Source: Candidatus Latescibacterota bacterium (GTDB taxonomy: Bacteria; JAAXHH01; JABIQT01). Taken from it: a stretch of 7,687 bases of DNA. The translations under genes and the position numbers were made by a program. This document shows positions 1 through 6,359 of the stretch, one piece after another. The notes beneath the pieces are model-generated. The model was given only the letters and a program-made list of their open reading frames with translations, ran no database searches and was not told where the DNA came from. The first letter of the stretch is position 1. Every line of letters starts with the position of its first letter. The stretch lies in assembly GCA_018667995.1 (NCBI GenBank), contig JABIQT010000927.1, positions 1-7,687 of the forward strand. The letters run 5' to 3'.

Positions 1-1061
1 CCGAGGCGATCATAGCATAGAAGTGCCTCATCTGGGCCAGTCGCCATAAGGCCAGTATAGGCCGTGCTCTGAGCCGGGGCCCCAGTATCCGCGCTGCAAA
101 ATTCCTGAGTGAAATGATGTGATACGTTTGAACAACACTCATTGTGGTGCTGTGCCAGATTGATGGGATCCCATTTCAATCCTGAACCGTCGGCACAAAG
201 CCAGAGGAAAAGCCCGGGCCGCCCTCCGGCAAGTAATAGGACTCCATTCGCCAGGAGAAGAAGTTTTGGCTGTACGGACCAGGCAGGTCCGATGGTTTCG
301 GCCCGAGTCCACGAGACTCCGGCGTCGTTACTATAGCATTTGCCGAAGGGGTGATTCCTTCCTGAACCAACCCGAAAAATACACAAGAGTCGCCCATCCG
401 AAAGTTGAACTGTGTTTGACTCGCATGGTCCATCACTGGCGTCGGGAAACTGGGACCAACTTGCCACGGTACCTCTGTAGTTCCAATTACACCCCATGTC
501 GTCGCTCACAGCAGAGACACAGGTGTAGCGTGTTTCTGGGGCGTACACCCCGTAAAGCGTCGTGAACAACTGGCCATTTTCCAATGTAAGAACGTTGCCG
601 TTTGTCGCCAATTTCAGCTGTCCACCGGGATGCGTGGTGAAGTCCCTAGAAAAACCATGAAAGCACACTCTTTCGACGGACGACACAATTCTGCTATGAT
701 TGGGCCGATCCAGCATGGTGCCGTTGGCGCACGCATTTCGAAAGTCGTTGGGGTTGGCGGGAAATAGCTCGTAGGGTAAAACAAGCAATCTCTGTTCGTT
801 GATGCTCACAGAGGCATGGCTGACGTTCTCCATATCGCCAATATCGTTCCAGCTACTTCCCCCGTCATTGGTGTGATATATACGCCCTGGCCACTCTCCC
901 TGAACGCGGTCGTCGCTTACGGTGACCATACAGAGTTTCTCGGAATCCGATAGGGAGTGAAGCATCGGGAACCAGTGGTGACCCGGCGCGCCTCCCACAT
1001 GAACCGGTGCCTCTATTTGCGTTTCCAGCTGCCCAATGTTGTAGATTGTTTGCGAATCCAT
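1..1061 (-). CDS. Sialidase-like BNR/Asp-box protein (3' end cut by window edge)
   Basis: An uninterrupted reading frame of 353 codons runs from ATG at 1061 off the left edge, so the C-terminus is missing. It carries three clear Asp-boxes (S/T-x-D-x-G-x-x-W): T64-W71 (TNDGGSSW), S186-W193 (SDDMGCNW) and S244-W251 (SNDAGVSW). A looser one lies near 291-297. Asp-boxes mark the blades of sialidase-type six-bladed beta-propellers. The stretch E214-R230 (ESNTVQLSDGRLLCIFR) and the late GLMATGPDEALLCYD segment (337-351) resemble the conserved blade layout of GH33-like proteins, where the latter lies near the C-terminus. An in-frame TGA lies six codons upstream, so the start at 1061 is firm; a GGAG sits 11 nt before it. 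There is no signal peptide, unusual for glycan-attacking sialidases, and no canonical FRIP motif. Thirteen cysteines are visible. A hydrolase acting on sialic acid or another sugar is inferred; it could equally be a non-catalytic propeller. Confidence 0.82.
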   Translation of the reverse strand, partial: MDSQTIYNIGQLETQIEAPVHVGGAPGHHWFPMLHSLSDSEKLCMVTVSDDRVQGEWPGRIYHTNDGGSSWNDIGDMENVSHASVSINEQRLLVLPYELFPANPNDFRNACANGTMLDRPNHSRIVSSVERVCFHGFSRDFTTHPGGQLKLATNGNVLTLENGQLFTTLYGVYAPETRYTCVSAVSDDMGCNWNYRGTVASWSQFPDASDGPCESNTVQLSDGRLLCIFRVGSGRNHPFGKCYSNDAGVSWTRAETIGPAWSVQPKLLLLANGVLLLAGGRPGLFLWLCADGSGLKWDPINLAQHHNECCSNVSHHFTQEFCSADTGAPAQSTAYTGLMATGPDEALLCYDRL

Positions 1062-1434
1062 CTTGGTAGATTCTCCATGTGTTCATTCCATGTTGGGAGC
1101 CTATGGCTCAGATTGAAGACCTGGGATGGCCAGGAGCAAGTGGCGCAGGAACTGTATTCCTCATTCTTAGAAATACCTTCGTGAATCTACCTCGCAGACA
1201 CGGCATGCACGACCAGAAATCAAGGGAATAAGCAGGTGAACGTGGTCAACTGGTGATTGCTGGTAGCGTTGGGTGGGACAGGGATGCCGACCCGCGGAGA
1301 ACCCGAATGTTCCAACGAGGTAAAGGAGCTCACGGATTTGTCCATCCTTCTATGATTGACTCAGTTTTTCTGACTGCACCTTCATGAGGCGGAACACCTT
1401 GGGACTTGTGCGTTCAGGCATCATTGCTGTCCAA
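1062..1434. other. Gene-free spacer between the beta-barrel gene and the sialidase-like gene
   Basis: This stretch of 373 nt has no supported gene. On the minus strand the longest ATG frame of note (from 1344, 41 codons) has no family resemblance. I found no strong terminator for the preceding gene: the only hairpin-like pattern, TCAG-TTTTT-CTGA near 1360-1375, has a four-base stem. No convincing sigma-70 promoter was found for the sialidase-like gene. Its length suggests that the gene downstream has its own promoter, but the sequence does not show which one. Confidence 0.5.
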
Positions 1435-2343
1435 TCAAAAGTGCATTCCCAACCCCAGAATAGGTCCGCCAAGCGATACGTCGCCAACCGAAAAACGCTG
1501 GTAACCAACGTACGCGATTGCCCTATTCACATGGGTGTTGATTCGGAACATCGTTTCCCAAACAGACCTGTTATTCAAGCGACCGATATTCGCCGTGCCA
1601 TGGAAACTAAGGGGGCTGCCAGGATACACTTCCAATCCCATGTTCACGGACGGTCCATAGTATTCGCTGCGTCTCTGCAGGACCTTGATGCCCGCACCGT
1701 ACCAGAAGGTAGCCTTTTGTGTGCGTACCCTATTGTAATTGATGTAGAGGTCATAGAAGGCCAGGTAGTCGTCACCATTGTCTCGTTCTTCTGAGAAACC
1801 GGAGACATGGGCCTCTATATGGTAAAAGGGGGATGGAAAAAACCGACTACGAACGCTATAAGATCTCAACCCATTGCGGCCAGTAAGATAATGACCAGAG
1901 AAGTTTATCGCCTGTCGATTGCCTGCCTGGTTTACGAACATCCCCACCTGTGGTGAGTGATATGGAAACGGGGAGTAGGAAGCGGTCCAGAAGTTTGGAT
2001 TGTGTTTGTCCCACCCCGTTGGCCAGGCGCCTGTTACAAGTCCCTTTAGGGCCGATCCTGTCTGGTGCAGTCCGCCGCCTCCATCGCTGCTTTCGAGCAG
2101 GTAGAGGAAGTGAAAGACGGCATTCCAGAATCCACTATCGTCGGCTGACTTTTCGACGCGACCAGAGGACGACGATGCCTTCACTTCATCCTCGAATTCC
2201 TCCAGCTGATCCTGCGCTTGGGCTCTGAAACATAAGAGAAGAAGACAGGCTATGGCTGCGAATCTGGCTAGTAGCAATCTGGTTGATGGTGTGTGTATTG
2301 GAGGATTTACTGATCGCACCGGATTCCAGTATTGAGAATGCAC
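1435..2343 (-). CDS. Probable outer-membrane beta-barrel protein, function unknown
   Basis: Predicted protein of 302 residues starting at GTG 2343, with a GGAG nine nt upstream (2353-2356). The first 22 residues are polar, followed by a hydrophobic core (L23-F39, including ACLLLLC) and an A-Q-A signal-peptidase-I type site near residue 43. The mature N-terminus is acidic (LEEFEDE) and serine-rich. A helical, aromatic stretch follows around 72-83. From about residue 145 the chain alternates polar and aromatic or aliphatic residues in 8-12 residue runs (for example 173-182, 192-202, 210-221, 260-270, 274-283). It ends in G-M-H-F, a C-terminal phenylalanine typical of outer-membrane barrels recognised by the BAM complex. 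I do not recognise the family. It is the last gene before a 373-nt gap and starts 111 nt after the TIM-barrel gene, so it may be co-transcribed or separately expressed. The long pre-hydrophobic segment leaves open a later start, such as GTG at codon 9. Confidence 0.75.
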   Translation of the reverse strand: MHSQYWNPVRSVNPPIHTPSTRLLLARFAAIACLLLLCFRAQAQDQLEEFEDEVKASSSSGRVEKSADDSGFWNAVFHFLYLLESSDGGGGLHQTGSALKGLVTGAWPTGWDKHNPNFWTASYSPFPYHSPQVGMFVNQAGNRQAINFSGHYLTGRNGLRSYSVRSRFFPSPFYHIEAHVSGFSEERDNGDDYLAFYDLYINYNRVRTQKATFWYGAGIKVLQRRSEYYGPSVNMGLEVYPGSPLSFHGTANIGRLNNRSVWETMFRINTHVNRAIAYVGYQRFSVGDVSLGGPILGLGMHF

Positions 2344-2454
2344 GGGTAGTTGCTCCAGGGGATTTCAGTCCTGCGATGATTTGGTAGCAATGTGCGTGGA
2401 AGCATATTCGGTACAACAGTGCTTACGCGGGAGCGTTTGGTCGGTTCAGAAAAT

Positions 2455-3288
2455 CTATTGCTCGAAGCAATTCTTCAATTTCTGCATACCTTCTCTCGCG
2501 ACTGTTTCTGGCCCCCGGGACCAGTATTCAGGGTTGAAGAGTTCCAGTGAGAGCATGCCAGAGTAGGCCATTTTGTCGAGACACTTCAGTATCTCAGGCC
2601 AGGGCGCCACGCCGTCACCTGGATAAATCCTGTCCTCATCGGCGACCTGCTCTCTGGACGGTGATGTCGGATAGTCATTTACATGTACGAGACCAAGGCA
2701 TCCAGGGCCGAAATGTTCAAAGCCCTTGTGATGCCCAGTGCCCTTGTACATGTGGAACACGTCCGCCAACATTTTCACATCTGGGACGCCACTCTCCGCG
2801 GCCACGTGCAGGACCTCCCCGGTGGAGCCGAGGGTCTTGGCAATACCCCAGAACTCCAGCAGGGGTACAGCTGAAAAATCTCTAACGTAACCGGATAGAT
2901 CGGCAAAATGACGGCTGACTAATCCTATATCGACGATCCGATCATGAATCCCCGTAGGTGCAGTTGCTACAAATGGACAATCCAGCGCATCGGCAATCTC
3001 AAAGCAGCGTTTGGCCTCAGAAAGACCGATCTCACGTCGGTCGTGTTCCGGTACAGCCCACTCAAAAAAAGCGATCAGATTTGCGATCTTCACGCCACGA
3101 TTCTGCGCATGGGAGCGAATCGTCTCTAAAGAACCGCCAGATGCAATCCACTCGTCAATCTCGTCAACCCATGGCTCAATTCCTTGATAACCAGCGTCAC
3201 TAGCGATATCGATGTACTCGAGGACAGATGCTCCTTGCCTACGTATACTGCTGGTATTGAGACTATATGAAAATCGGGCGTTCGACAT
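2455..3288 (-). CDS. Xylose-isomerase-like TIM-barrel sugar isomerase/epimerase
   Basis: A 277-residue protein of the AP-endonuclease-2/xylose-isomerase-like TIM-barrel superfamily, which isomerises or epimerises sugars, inositols and hydroxypyruvate-type compounds using a divalent metal. Early barrel strand: GYQGIEPW (33-40, with E38). The likely metal ligands fit the D-tagatose/D-psicose 3-epimerase pattern: E145 (PLLEFW), D176 with H179 (DVFHMY), H202 (HVNDYP) and E249 (LSLELF). The D-H spacing of +3 and the D176-H202 spacing of 26 match the epimerase arrangement. R220 lies in the DEDRIYPGDG loop (217-226), which is typical of the family. Start ATG 3288 has AGGAAGGA six nt upstream. It begins 18 nt after the rdgB stop, so it is probably the last gene of the ptsN-rph-rdgB transcript. 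The substrate cannot be told from sequence. There is no signal peptide, so it is cytoplasmic. Confidence 0.87.
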   Translation of the reverse strand: MSNARFSYSLNTSSIRRQGASVLEYIDIASDAGYQGIEPWVDEIDEWIASGGSLETIRSHAQNRGVKIANLIAFFEWAVPEHDRREIGLSEAKRCFEIADALDCPFVATAPTGIHDRIVDIGLVSRHFADLSGYVRDFSAVPLLEFWGIAKTLGSTGEVLHVAAESGVPDVKMLADVFHMYKGTGHHKGFEHFGPGCLGLVHVNDYPTSPSREQVADEDRIYPGDGVAPWPEILKCLDKMAYSGMLSLELFNPEYWSRGPETVAREGMQKLKNCFEQ

Positions 3289-3306
3289 TGTTGTTCCTTC
3301 CTGACC

Positions 3307-3903
3307 CTACAATTCTATTCGATTAAGAATGGCGCATGCCGCATTGACCGCTTTTCCACGATGACTGACCTGGTTCTTGATTGCAGGCCCCAGTTCACCG
3401 AAGGAAGACTCAAAGCCATCCGGAACAAAGAGAGGATCGTATCCAAACCCCTCGGAACCCGCCGGTACTAAACCGATATGTCCTTCACAGTTCCCCGAGG
3501 CGAACCAACTACGTCCATCGGGTGTCGCCAAGCATATTACACATTGAAATCTGGCGTTTCTCTCGGATATGGGGTGGTCGGCAAGCCGCTGCAGAAGGAG
3601 GGCGTTGTTCGAAGCGTCGGTTGCATTGGGACCGGAAAAGCGTGCGGAATAGACGCCGGGAGCGCCCTTTAGCGTATCGACTTCGAGTCCAGAATCATCG
3701 GCCATACTGAGCTCACCAGTGAACTCAGCTATGGCGTGGGCCTTTATCGATGCATTTTCTCGGAAAGACTGACCCGTCTCCCTGGGCTCGGGGTAGCCAG
3801 GGAACGTATCGCAAGACACGGCAACCCACGGGGTATCGGCCAGCAACTGCCGGATTTCCGCAATCTTACCGGAATTGCGAGTTGCAAGAACCAGTTTGGG
3901 CAT
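3307..3903 (-). CDS. rdgB: Non-canonical purine NTP pyrophosphatase (RdgB/HAM1 family)
   Basis: Cytoplasmic enzyme that hydrolyses ITP, dITP and XTP to the monophosphate plus pyrophosphate, keeping deaminated purines out of DNA and RNA. All family landmarks are present in 198 residues (E. coli RdgB is 197): N-terminal LVLATRNSGK (4-13), with the T-x-N-x-x-K nucleotide-binding motif; ENASIKA (49-55); MADDSGLEVD (67-76), where D70 corresponds to the catalytic Asp69 of E. coli; GAPGVYSARFSG (80-91); GFGYDPLF (152-159); and the C-terminal SHRGKA (180-185). ATG 3903 follows the rph stop by only three nt. No clear Shine-Dalgarno is visible inside the end of rph, so translation is probably coupled to rph. 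The rph-rdgB pairing is common in bacteria and fits RNA/nucleotide housekeeping. Confidence 0.97.
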   Translation of the reverse strand: MPKLVLATRNSGKIAEIRQLLADTPWVAVSCDTFPGYPEPRETGQSFRENASIKAHAIAEFTGELSMADDSGLEVDTLKGAPGVYSARFSGPNATDASNNALLLQRLADHPISERNARFQCVICLATPDGRSWFASGNCEGHIGLVPAGSEGFGYDPLFVPDGFESSFGELGPAIKNQVSHRGKAVNAACAILNRIEL

Positions 3904-3906
3904 AAT

Positions 3907-4653
3907 CTATAGTGTGGCGAGTGGCGATAGCTCCAGCGTTTCTTTCTGTTGCGAGATCAGCTGCTCAATCCCAATGCGTCCCAGATTCAACATCGACTGG
4001 AGATCGTCGCTGGAGAATGGATCCTGCTCAGCAGTACCTTGAATCTCAATGAATTTGCCCTGGCCCGTCATCACCAGGTTCATATCTACATCGGCCGATG
4101 AATCTTCGACGTAGCAAAGGTCCAGCATCGGTGTACCGCCAACGATACCGACACTGACAGCAGCCACAAAATCAGACAGAATCTTTTTGCTGTCATCAAC
4201 CAATTTCTGATCTTTCAGCCACTGGACTGCATCGTAAAGAGCCACAAAGCTTCCCGTAATAGACGCGGTGCGCGTGCCGCCGTCTGCCTCCAGCACGTCG
4301 CAGTCAATCATCACCGTGCGTTCGCCCAGTTGATCCATGTCGATCACAGACCGGAGGGAGCGGCCAATGAGGCGTTGAATTTCCTGCGTACGGCCCGATA
4401 TGGACCCCCGCCGGCCATCTCTGGACATGCGCTCATTTGTACTGCGCGGAAGCATTCCATATTCGGCAGTCACCCATCCCTGACCTTTTCCCTTGAGAAA
4501 CCTGGGAACCGATTCCTCGACCGATGCCGCGCAGACTACCGATGTACCGCCCATTTCAATAAGGGCTGAACCTTCTGCCTGTCGTAGATAGCCACGCGTT
4601 ATTTTAACAGGTCTTTTTTGGTCTAATGCACGTCCATCAGTTCTTCCTGCCAC
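3907..4653 (-). CDS. rph: Ribonuclease PH
   Basis: Phosphorolytic 3'-5' exoribonuclease that trims the 3' end of tRNA precursors using phosphate; it works as a hexameric ring in the cytoplasm. The signature block [15 protein letters not shown] is present (residues 87-101 of the product as started here), followed by [18 protein letters not shown] (117-134). The catalytic aspartates lie in [11 protein letters not shown] (D184 and D190, matching D178 and D184 of E. coli), and the conserved EIQGTAE follows (203-209). I place the start at GTG 4653. It has a GGAGG six nt upstream (4660-4664) and gives 248 residues, close to the usual 238-245. The frame could extend to another GTG at 4686 (259 residues), but that one has no ribosome binding site and adds an unconserved polar tail. 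The gene lies 63 nt after the ptsN-like gene and three nt before rdgB. Confidence 0.96.
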   Translation of the reverse strand: MAGRTDGRALDQKRPVKITRGYLRQAEGSALIEMGGTSVVCAASVEESVPRFLKGKGQGWVTAEYGMLPRSTNERMSRDGRRGSISGRTQEIQRLIGRSLRSVIDMDQLGERTVMIDCDVLEADGGTRTASITGSFVALYDAVQWLKDQKLVDDSKKILSDFVAAVSVGIVGGTPMLDLCYVEDSSADVDMNLVMTGQGKFIEIQGTAEQDPFSSDDLQSMLNLGRIGIEQLISQQKETLELSPLATL

Positions 4654-4659
4654 GTATTG

Positions 4660-4664
4660 CCTCC
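4660..4664 (-). promoter_or_regulatory. Ribosome binding site that decides the rph start
   Basis: On the minus strand GGAGG is followed by six nt (CAATAC) and GTG at 4653-4651. The competing in-frame GTG at 4686 has no purine-rich stretch before it. This spacing supports the internal GTG as the true rph start. Confidence 0.75.
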
Positions 4665-4716
4665 GGTCGTCATTCTGTTGTTCCACGTCATAGAGTTGGC
4701 TGTTAGTCGATATTTG

Positions 4717-5184
4717 TTACGTAATGTTGCGTTGTTCTTCCTCAGTAATGAGGCGTAATACCTCCTCCACCGACTCTGCGTTGATCAGGGTCTTGCGAAG
4801 GCTGTCATGCCTTAGTAATCGGGAGATATGTGCCAGGGCCCTTATGTGGGGCCCGGATACGTCAGGAGGAGAGACAAGCAGGAAAAATAGGAACACAGGC
4901 TGTTCATCGAGAGCAGAGAAATCAATGCCTTCTTTTTTTACACCGAGTACGCCTGCCAGTTCTGTAACGGCATCGGATTTGCCATGGGGAATGGCTACTC
5001 CCTTTCCAATGCCGGTACTCATGATTTTCTCTCGTTCAAGTACCGCATGCAGCACACCGTCCAAATCCGAGATCTTGCCGGAGGTTTTCAAGGCAGCTGC
5101 GAGCTCCTCGATGACTCCCTGTTTATCGGAGGCCTGCAGGTCGATGAGCACAACTTGCTCATCAAGGATATCCAGTAAATTCAT
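4717..5184 (-). CDS. ptsN: PTS EIIA-like nitrogen-regulatory protein (PtsN family)
   Basis: A 155-residue single-domain EIIA of the fructose/nitrogen (PTS-2) class. The phosphorylation site is in GKGVAIPHGKSD, with H67 as the expected phospho-accepting histidine. Family features nearby are VLEREKIMSTGIG (48-60) before the site and FFLLVSPPDVSGPHIRALAHISRLLR (99-124) after it. The typical start MNLLDIL with a VVLIDLQASDK beta-strand is also present. EIIA(Ntr) proteins usually receive phosphate from NPr/EI(Ntr) and regulate by binding partners rather than by sugar transport; no EIIB or EIIC is fused or adjacent here. ATG 5184 has a GGGAGG six nt upstream (5191-5196). It is the first gene after the 5252-5280 promoter and probably heads a transcript with rph, rdgB and the TIM-barrel gene. 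In enterobacteria ptsN sits with rpoN and hpf; neither is in this window. Confidence 0.92.
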   Translation of the reverse strand: MNLLDILDEQVVLIDLQASDKQGVIEELAAALKTSGKISDLDGVLHAVLEREKIMSTGIGKGVAIPHGKSDAVTELAGVLGVKKEGIDFSALDEQPVFLFFLLVSPPDVSGPHIRALAHISRLLRHDSLRKTLINAESVEEVLRLITEEEQRNIT

Positions 5185-5222
5185 TGCGTGCCTCCCACAC
5201 CTCTGTCAATTGTCATAGCAGG

Positions 5223-5243
5223 TACTGTAATATCAATACAGTA
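5223..5243. repeat. Inverted repeat just after the expected ptsN transcription start
   Basis: Perfect seven-base arms TACTGTA (5223-5229) and TACAGTA (5237-5243) flank a seven-base centre. With the -10 box at 5252-5257, transcription should begin near 5245, so the repeat would occupy about +2 to +22. It could be an operator or a small 5' leader hairpin. No regulator is identified. Confidence 0.45.
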
Positions 5244-5251
5244 GTACGCTT

Positions 5252-5280
5252 ATAGTATGACAGTCGGTCTGTGTTGTCAA
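5252..5280 (-). promoter_or_regulatory. Sigma-70-type promoter for the ptsN-rph-rdgB unit
   Basis: The minus strand reads TTGACA (5280-5275, perfect -35), a 17-nt spacer, then TACTAT (5257-5252, four of six matches to TATAAT). The predicted start lies about 60 nt before the ptsN-like ATG. Its position directly after two terminator-like hairpins fits the start of a new transcription unit. Confidence 0.75.
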
Positions 5281-5292
5281 CCTGCATCGGCC

Positions 5293-5316
5293 AAAAAATC
5301 AGGCCGGCCGCGGCCT
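5293..5316 (-). terminator. Second, GC-rich rho-independent terminator after the lipoprotein gene
   Basis: On the minus strand AGGCCG-CGGC-CGGCCT forms a perfect six-base GC stem with a four-base loop (5316-5301) and is followed by GATTTTTT (T run 5298-5293). It lies about 30 nt downstream of the larger hairpin at 5346-5393 and 13 nt before the ptsN -35 box. It could serve as a backup terminator. Confidence 0.6.
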
Positions 5317-5345
5317 TGCTCCTCAACACCTGATTGAACGCGCAC

Positions 5346-5393
5346 AACTAACACGAAAAGCCACCCCAAATGGAGTGGCTTTTCGTGTTAGTT
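5346..5393 (-). terminator. Long-stem terminator of the lipoprotein gene
   Basis: Two 22-base arms (5346-5367 and 5372-5393) enclose a four-base loop. There is one non-Watson-Crick pair, positions 5365/5374. In a minus-strand transcript this becomes G-U, so the stem is continuous; in a plus-strand transcript it would be a C-A mismatch. The stem carries AAAAGCCAC / GTGGCTTTT at its centre, the usual A-tract/T-tract form of intrinsic terminators. It starts 33 nt after the lipoprotein stop. This supports use on the minus strand, although the A/T tracts could work both ways. Confidence 0.85.
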
Positions 5394-5426
5394 CTACAGT
5401 TATCTATCGCTTGGTGCAGGGCGTAC

Positions 5427-5975
5427 TTATTTAGCGGCAGCCTTCTCGTTGAACTCTATAGCAGCCACATTGGCACTCTCCAACGCGGCGAGCAACTCAT
5501 GCCACTGCTCGGCACCCTTAAGATCATTCAGAGAGCCCGCGAGTGAATCACCGAAAACCTTGGCTTCCTGAGCGAGGGCTTTCGCTTTGCGACCGCGGCC
5601 CTTTTCGATCATTTTTCCAATTTCGCCCCAGTTCGTCAGGAACTCGGTCAATTTGGTTTCCGCGTCTGCCTTTGAAAGTTGACGACCTACACCGGTTTCC
5701 TTGCCGGCGGTAGTAGCCAGAGCAATGGTCTCTTCGTACCCAGCGAGAGCCTCACTGTACTCCTTCGCCGTCATATGTTTCTCAGCACTGTTGAACGCGG
5801 TTACCGTAGCCTTGAAGGCGTCTGCTGCGTACTTCTCAGCTTCGCCAGTGCGGGCATCCTGAACAGCCTGCTCGGCAGCCGATCGGGCTTCATTGGGCGG
5901 ACCCGCACAGCTAGAAACCAGTATAGCGATACCGGCAAAAATTGACAACATGGACGGCAATGTCCGTTTAGACAT
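5427..5975 (-). CDS. Small helical lipoprotein of unknown function
   Basis: A 182-residue protein starting at ATG 5975, which has a full AGGAGG (5983-5988) seven nt upstream. The frame is open a further 14 codons to GTG-like or ATG codons near 6017, but that extension has no comparable ribosome binding site and would spoil the signal. Residues 1-22 form a lipoprotein signal peptide (SKR, then LSIFAGIAILVSS) with a V-S-S-C lipobox, giving lipidated Cys23. The mature part is almost entirely alanine-, glutamate- and lysine-rich helix: AEQAVQDARTGEAEKYAADAF (34-54), then a KEYSEALAGYEETIALA segment (71-87). This pattern of helical pairs resembles DUF4398-type periplasmic lipoproteins, a tentative comparison. 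It is a single-gene unit: possible promoter at 6085-6112 and terminators at 5346-5393 and 5293-5316. The good binding site and its own terminators suggest substantial expression, perhaps as an envelope structural protein. Confidence 0.88.
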   Translation of the reverse strand: MSKRTLPSMLSIFAGIAILVSSCAGPPNEARSAAEQAVQDARTGEAEKYAADAFKATVTAFNSAEKHMTAKEYSEALAGYEETIALATTAGKETGVGRQLSKADAETKLTEFLTNWGEIGKMIEKGRGRKAKALAQEAKVFGDSLAGSLNDLKGAEQWHELLAALESANVAAIEFNEKAAAK

Positions 5976-6084
5976 GCTTAATCCTCCTCTACATATTGTG
6001 AGGTTCGAACTAACCATATTATGGTAGCTAAATGAATGACCGTTTAGGCTGGCTGAACCGTATTATCGGGAACGATACGAAAAG

Positions 6085-6112
6085 AGTATATTCAATAAAC
6101 CTATTTCGTCCA
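6085..6112 (-). promoter_or_regulatory. Possible promoter of the lipoprotein gene
   Basis: The minus strand reads TGGACG (6112-6107, four of six matches to TTGACA), 16 nt, then TATACT (6090-6085, five of six matches to TATAAT). Transcription would begin near 6078, leaving a leader of about 100 nt. It directly follows the hairpin and T run at 6115-6144, consistent with a boundary between two units. Confidence 0.45.
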
Positions 6113-6114
6113 GT

Positions 6115-6144
6115 AAAAAATGACGCATTTTCGAATAATGCGCC
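6115..6144 (-). terminator. Rho-independent terminator, probably for the fumarylacetoacetase transcript
   Basis: On the minus strand the arms GGCGCATT (6144-6137) and AATGCGTC (6129-6122) pair over eight bases with one G-U, around a seven-base loop. ATTTTTT follows (T run 6120-6115). It sits about 215 nt after the fumarylacetoacetase stop, so the transcript would carry a long 3' tail unless something else is encoded there. Confidence 0.65.
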
Positions 6145-6359
6145 GCCGCTATGTGACTGCGTGACGACTGCAATATCGGGCAACGACAGCTTACCTGTGA
6201 GTATAGGTGCCGCCAGCATGAACGTTTTGAGCAGGCGGAACCATCTGTAGATAACGGTCCCTTTGAACGCCAATCAGAGGCATTTGTACCGGCGGCACTG
6301 ACAGCAGCGCAGGCACTGTCACTCTATCACCATATCCAGGCGATTTCATGCCGTGAGGA

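Larger units (their letters stand above)
5976..6359. other. Intergenic region between fumarylacetoacetase and the lipoprotein gene
   Basis: This stretch holds the likely fumarylacetoacetase terminator (6115-6144), a possible promoter (6085-6112) and the lipoprotein leader. The roughly 215 nt between the fumarylacetoacetase stop and the hairpin have no supported gene. Open frames there begin at TTG or at an ATG (6349) without a ribosome binding site, and their products match no family I recognise. Confidence 0.55.

Noticed and set aside
1-1061. The possibility that the sialidase-like region is a frameshifted pseudogene
   Set aside because: Codon-by-codon reading on the minus strand gives one uninterrupted frame from 1061 to the edge with motifs throughout. 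It is only truncated by the window.
865-1086. A minus-strand frame starting MNTWRIYQDG that overlaps the beginning of the sialidase-like gene
   Set aside because: It is an alternative frame of the same DNA. The overlapping frame carries the Asp-boxes and runs open for 353 codons.
1222-1344. A 41-codon minus-strand frame starting at ATG 1344 upstream of the sialidase-like gene
   Set aside because: It has a GAAGG only one to two nt before the ATG, resembles no family, and ends well short of the next gene. Nothing distinguishes it from chance.
1384-1794. A 136-codon plus-strand frame opposite the outer-membrane protein gene
   Set aside because: It is antisense to a gene with a signal peptide and barrel-like pattern, has no ribosome binding site, and shows no family features.
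2344-2454. Possible promoter (TTGTAC, 17 nt, ACATTG) before the outer-membrane protein gene
   Set aside because: The -10 match is too poor, and no other pattern in the 111-nt gap is convincing.
4724-5218. A 164-codon plus-strand frame opposite the ptsN-like gene
   Set aside because: It is serine/arginine-rich antisense sequence of a well-supported EIIA gene, a typical shadow frame.
6028-6273. An 81-codon minus-strand frame between fumarylacetoacetase and the lipoprotein gene
   Set aside because: It starts at TTG without a ribosome binding site and reads straight through the terminator hairpin and the possible promoter.
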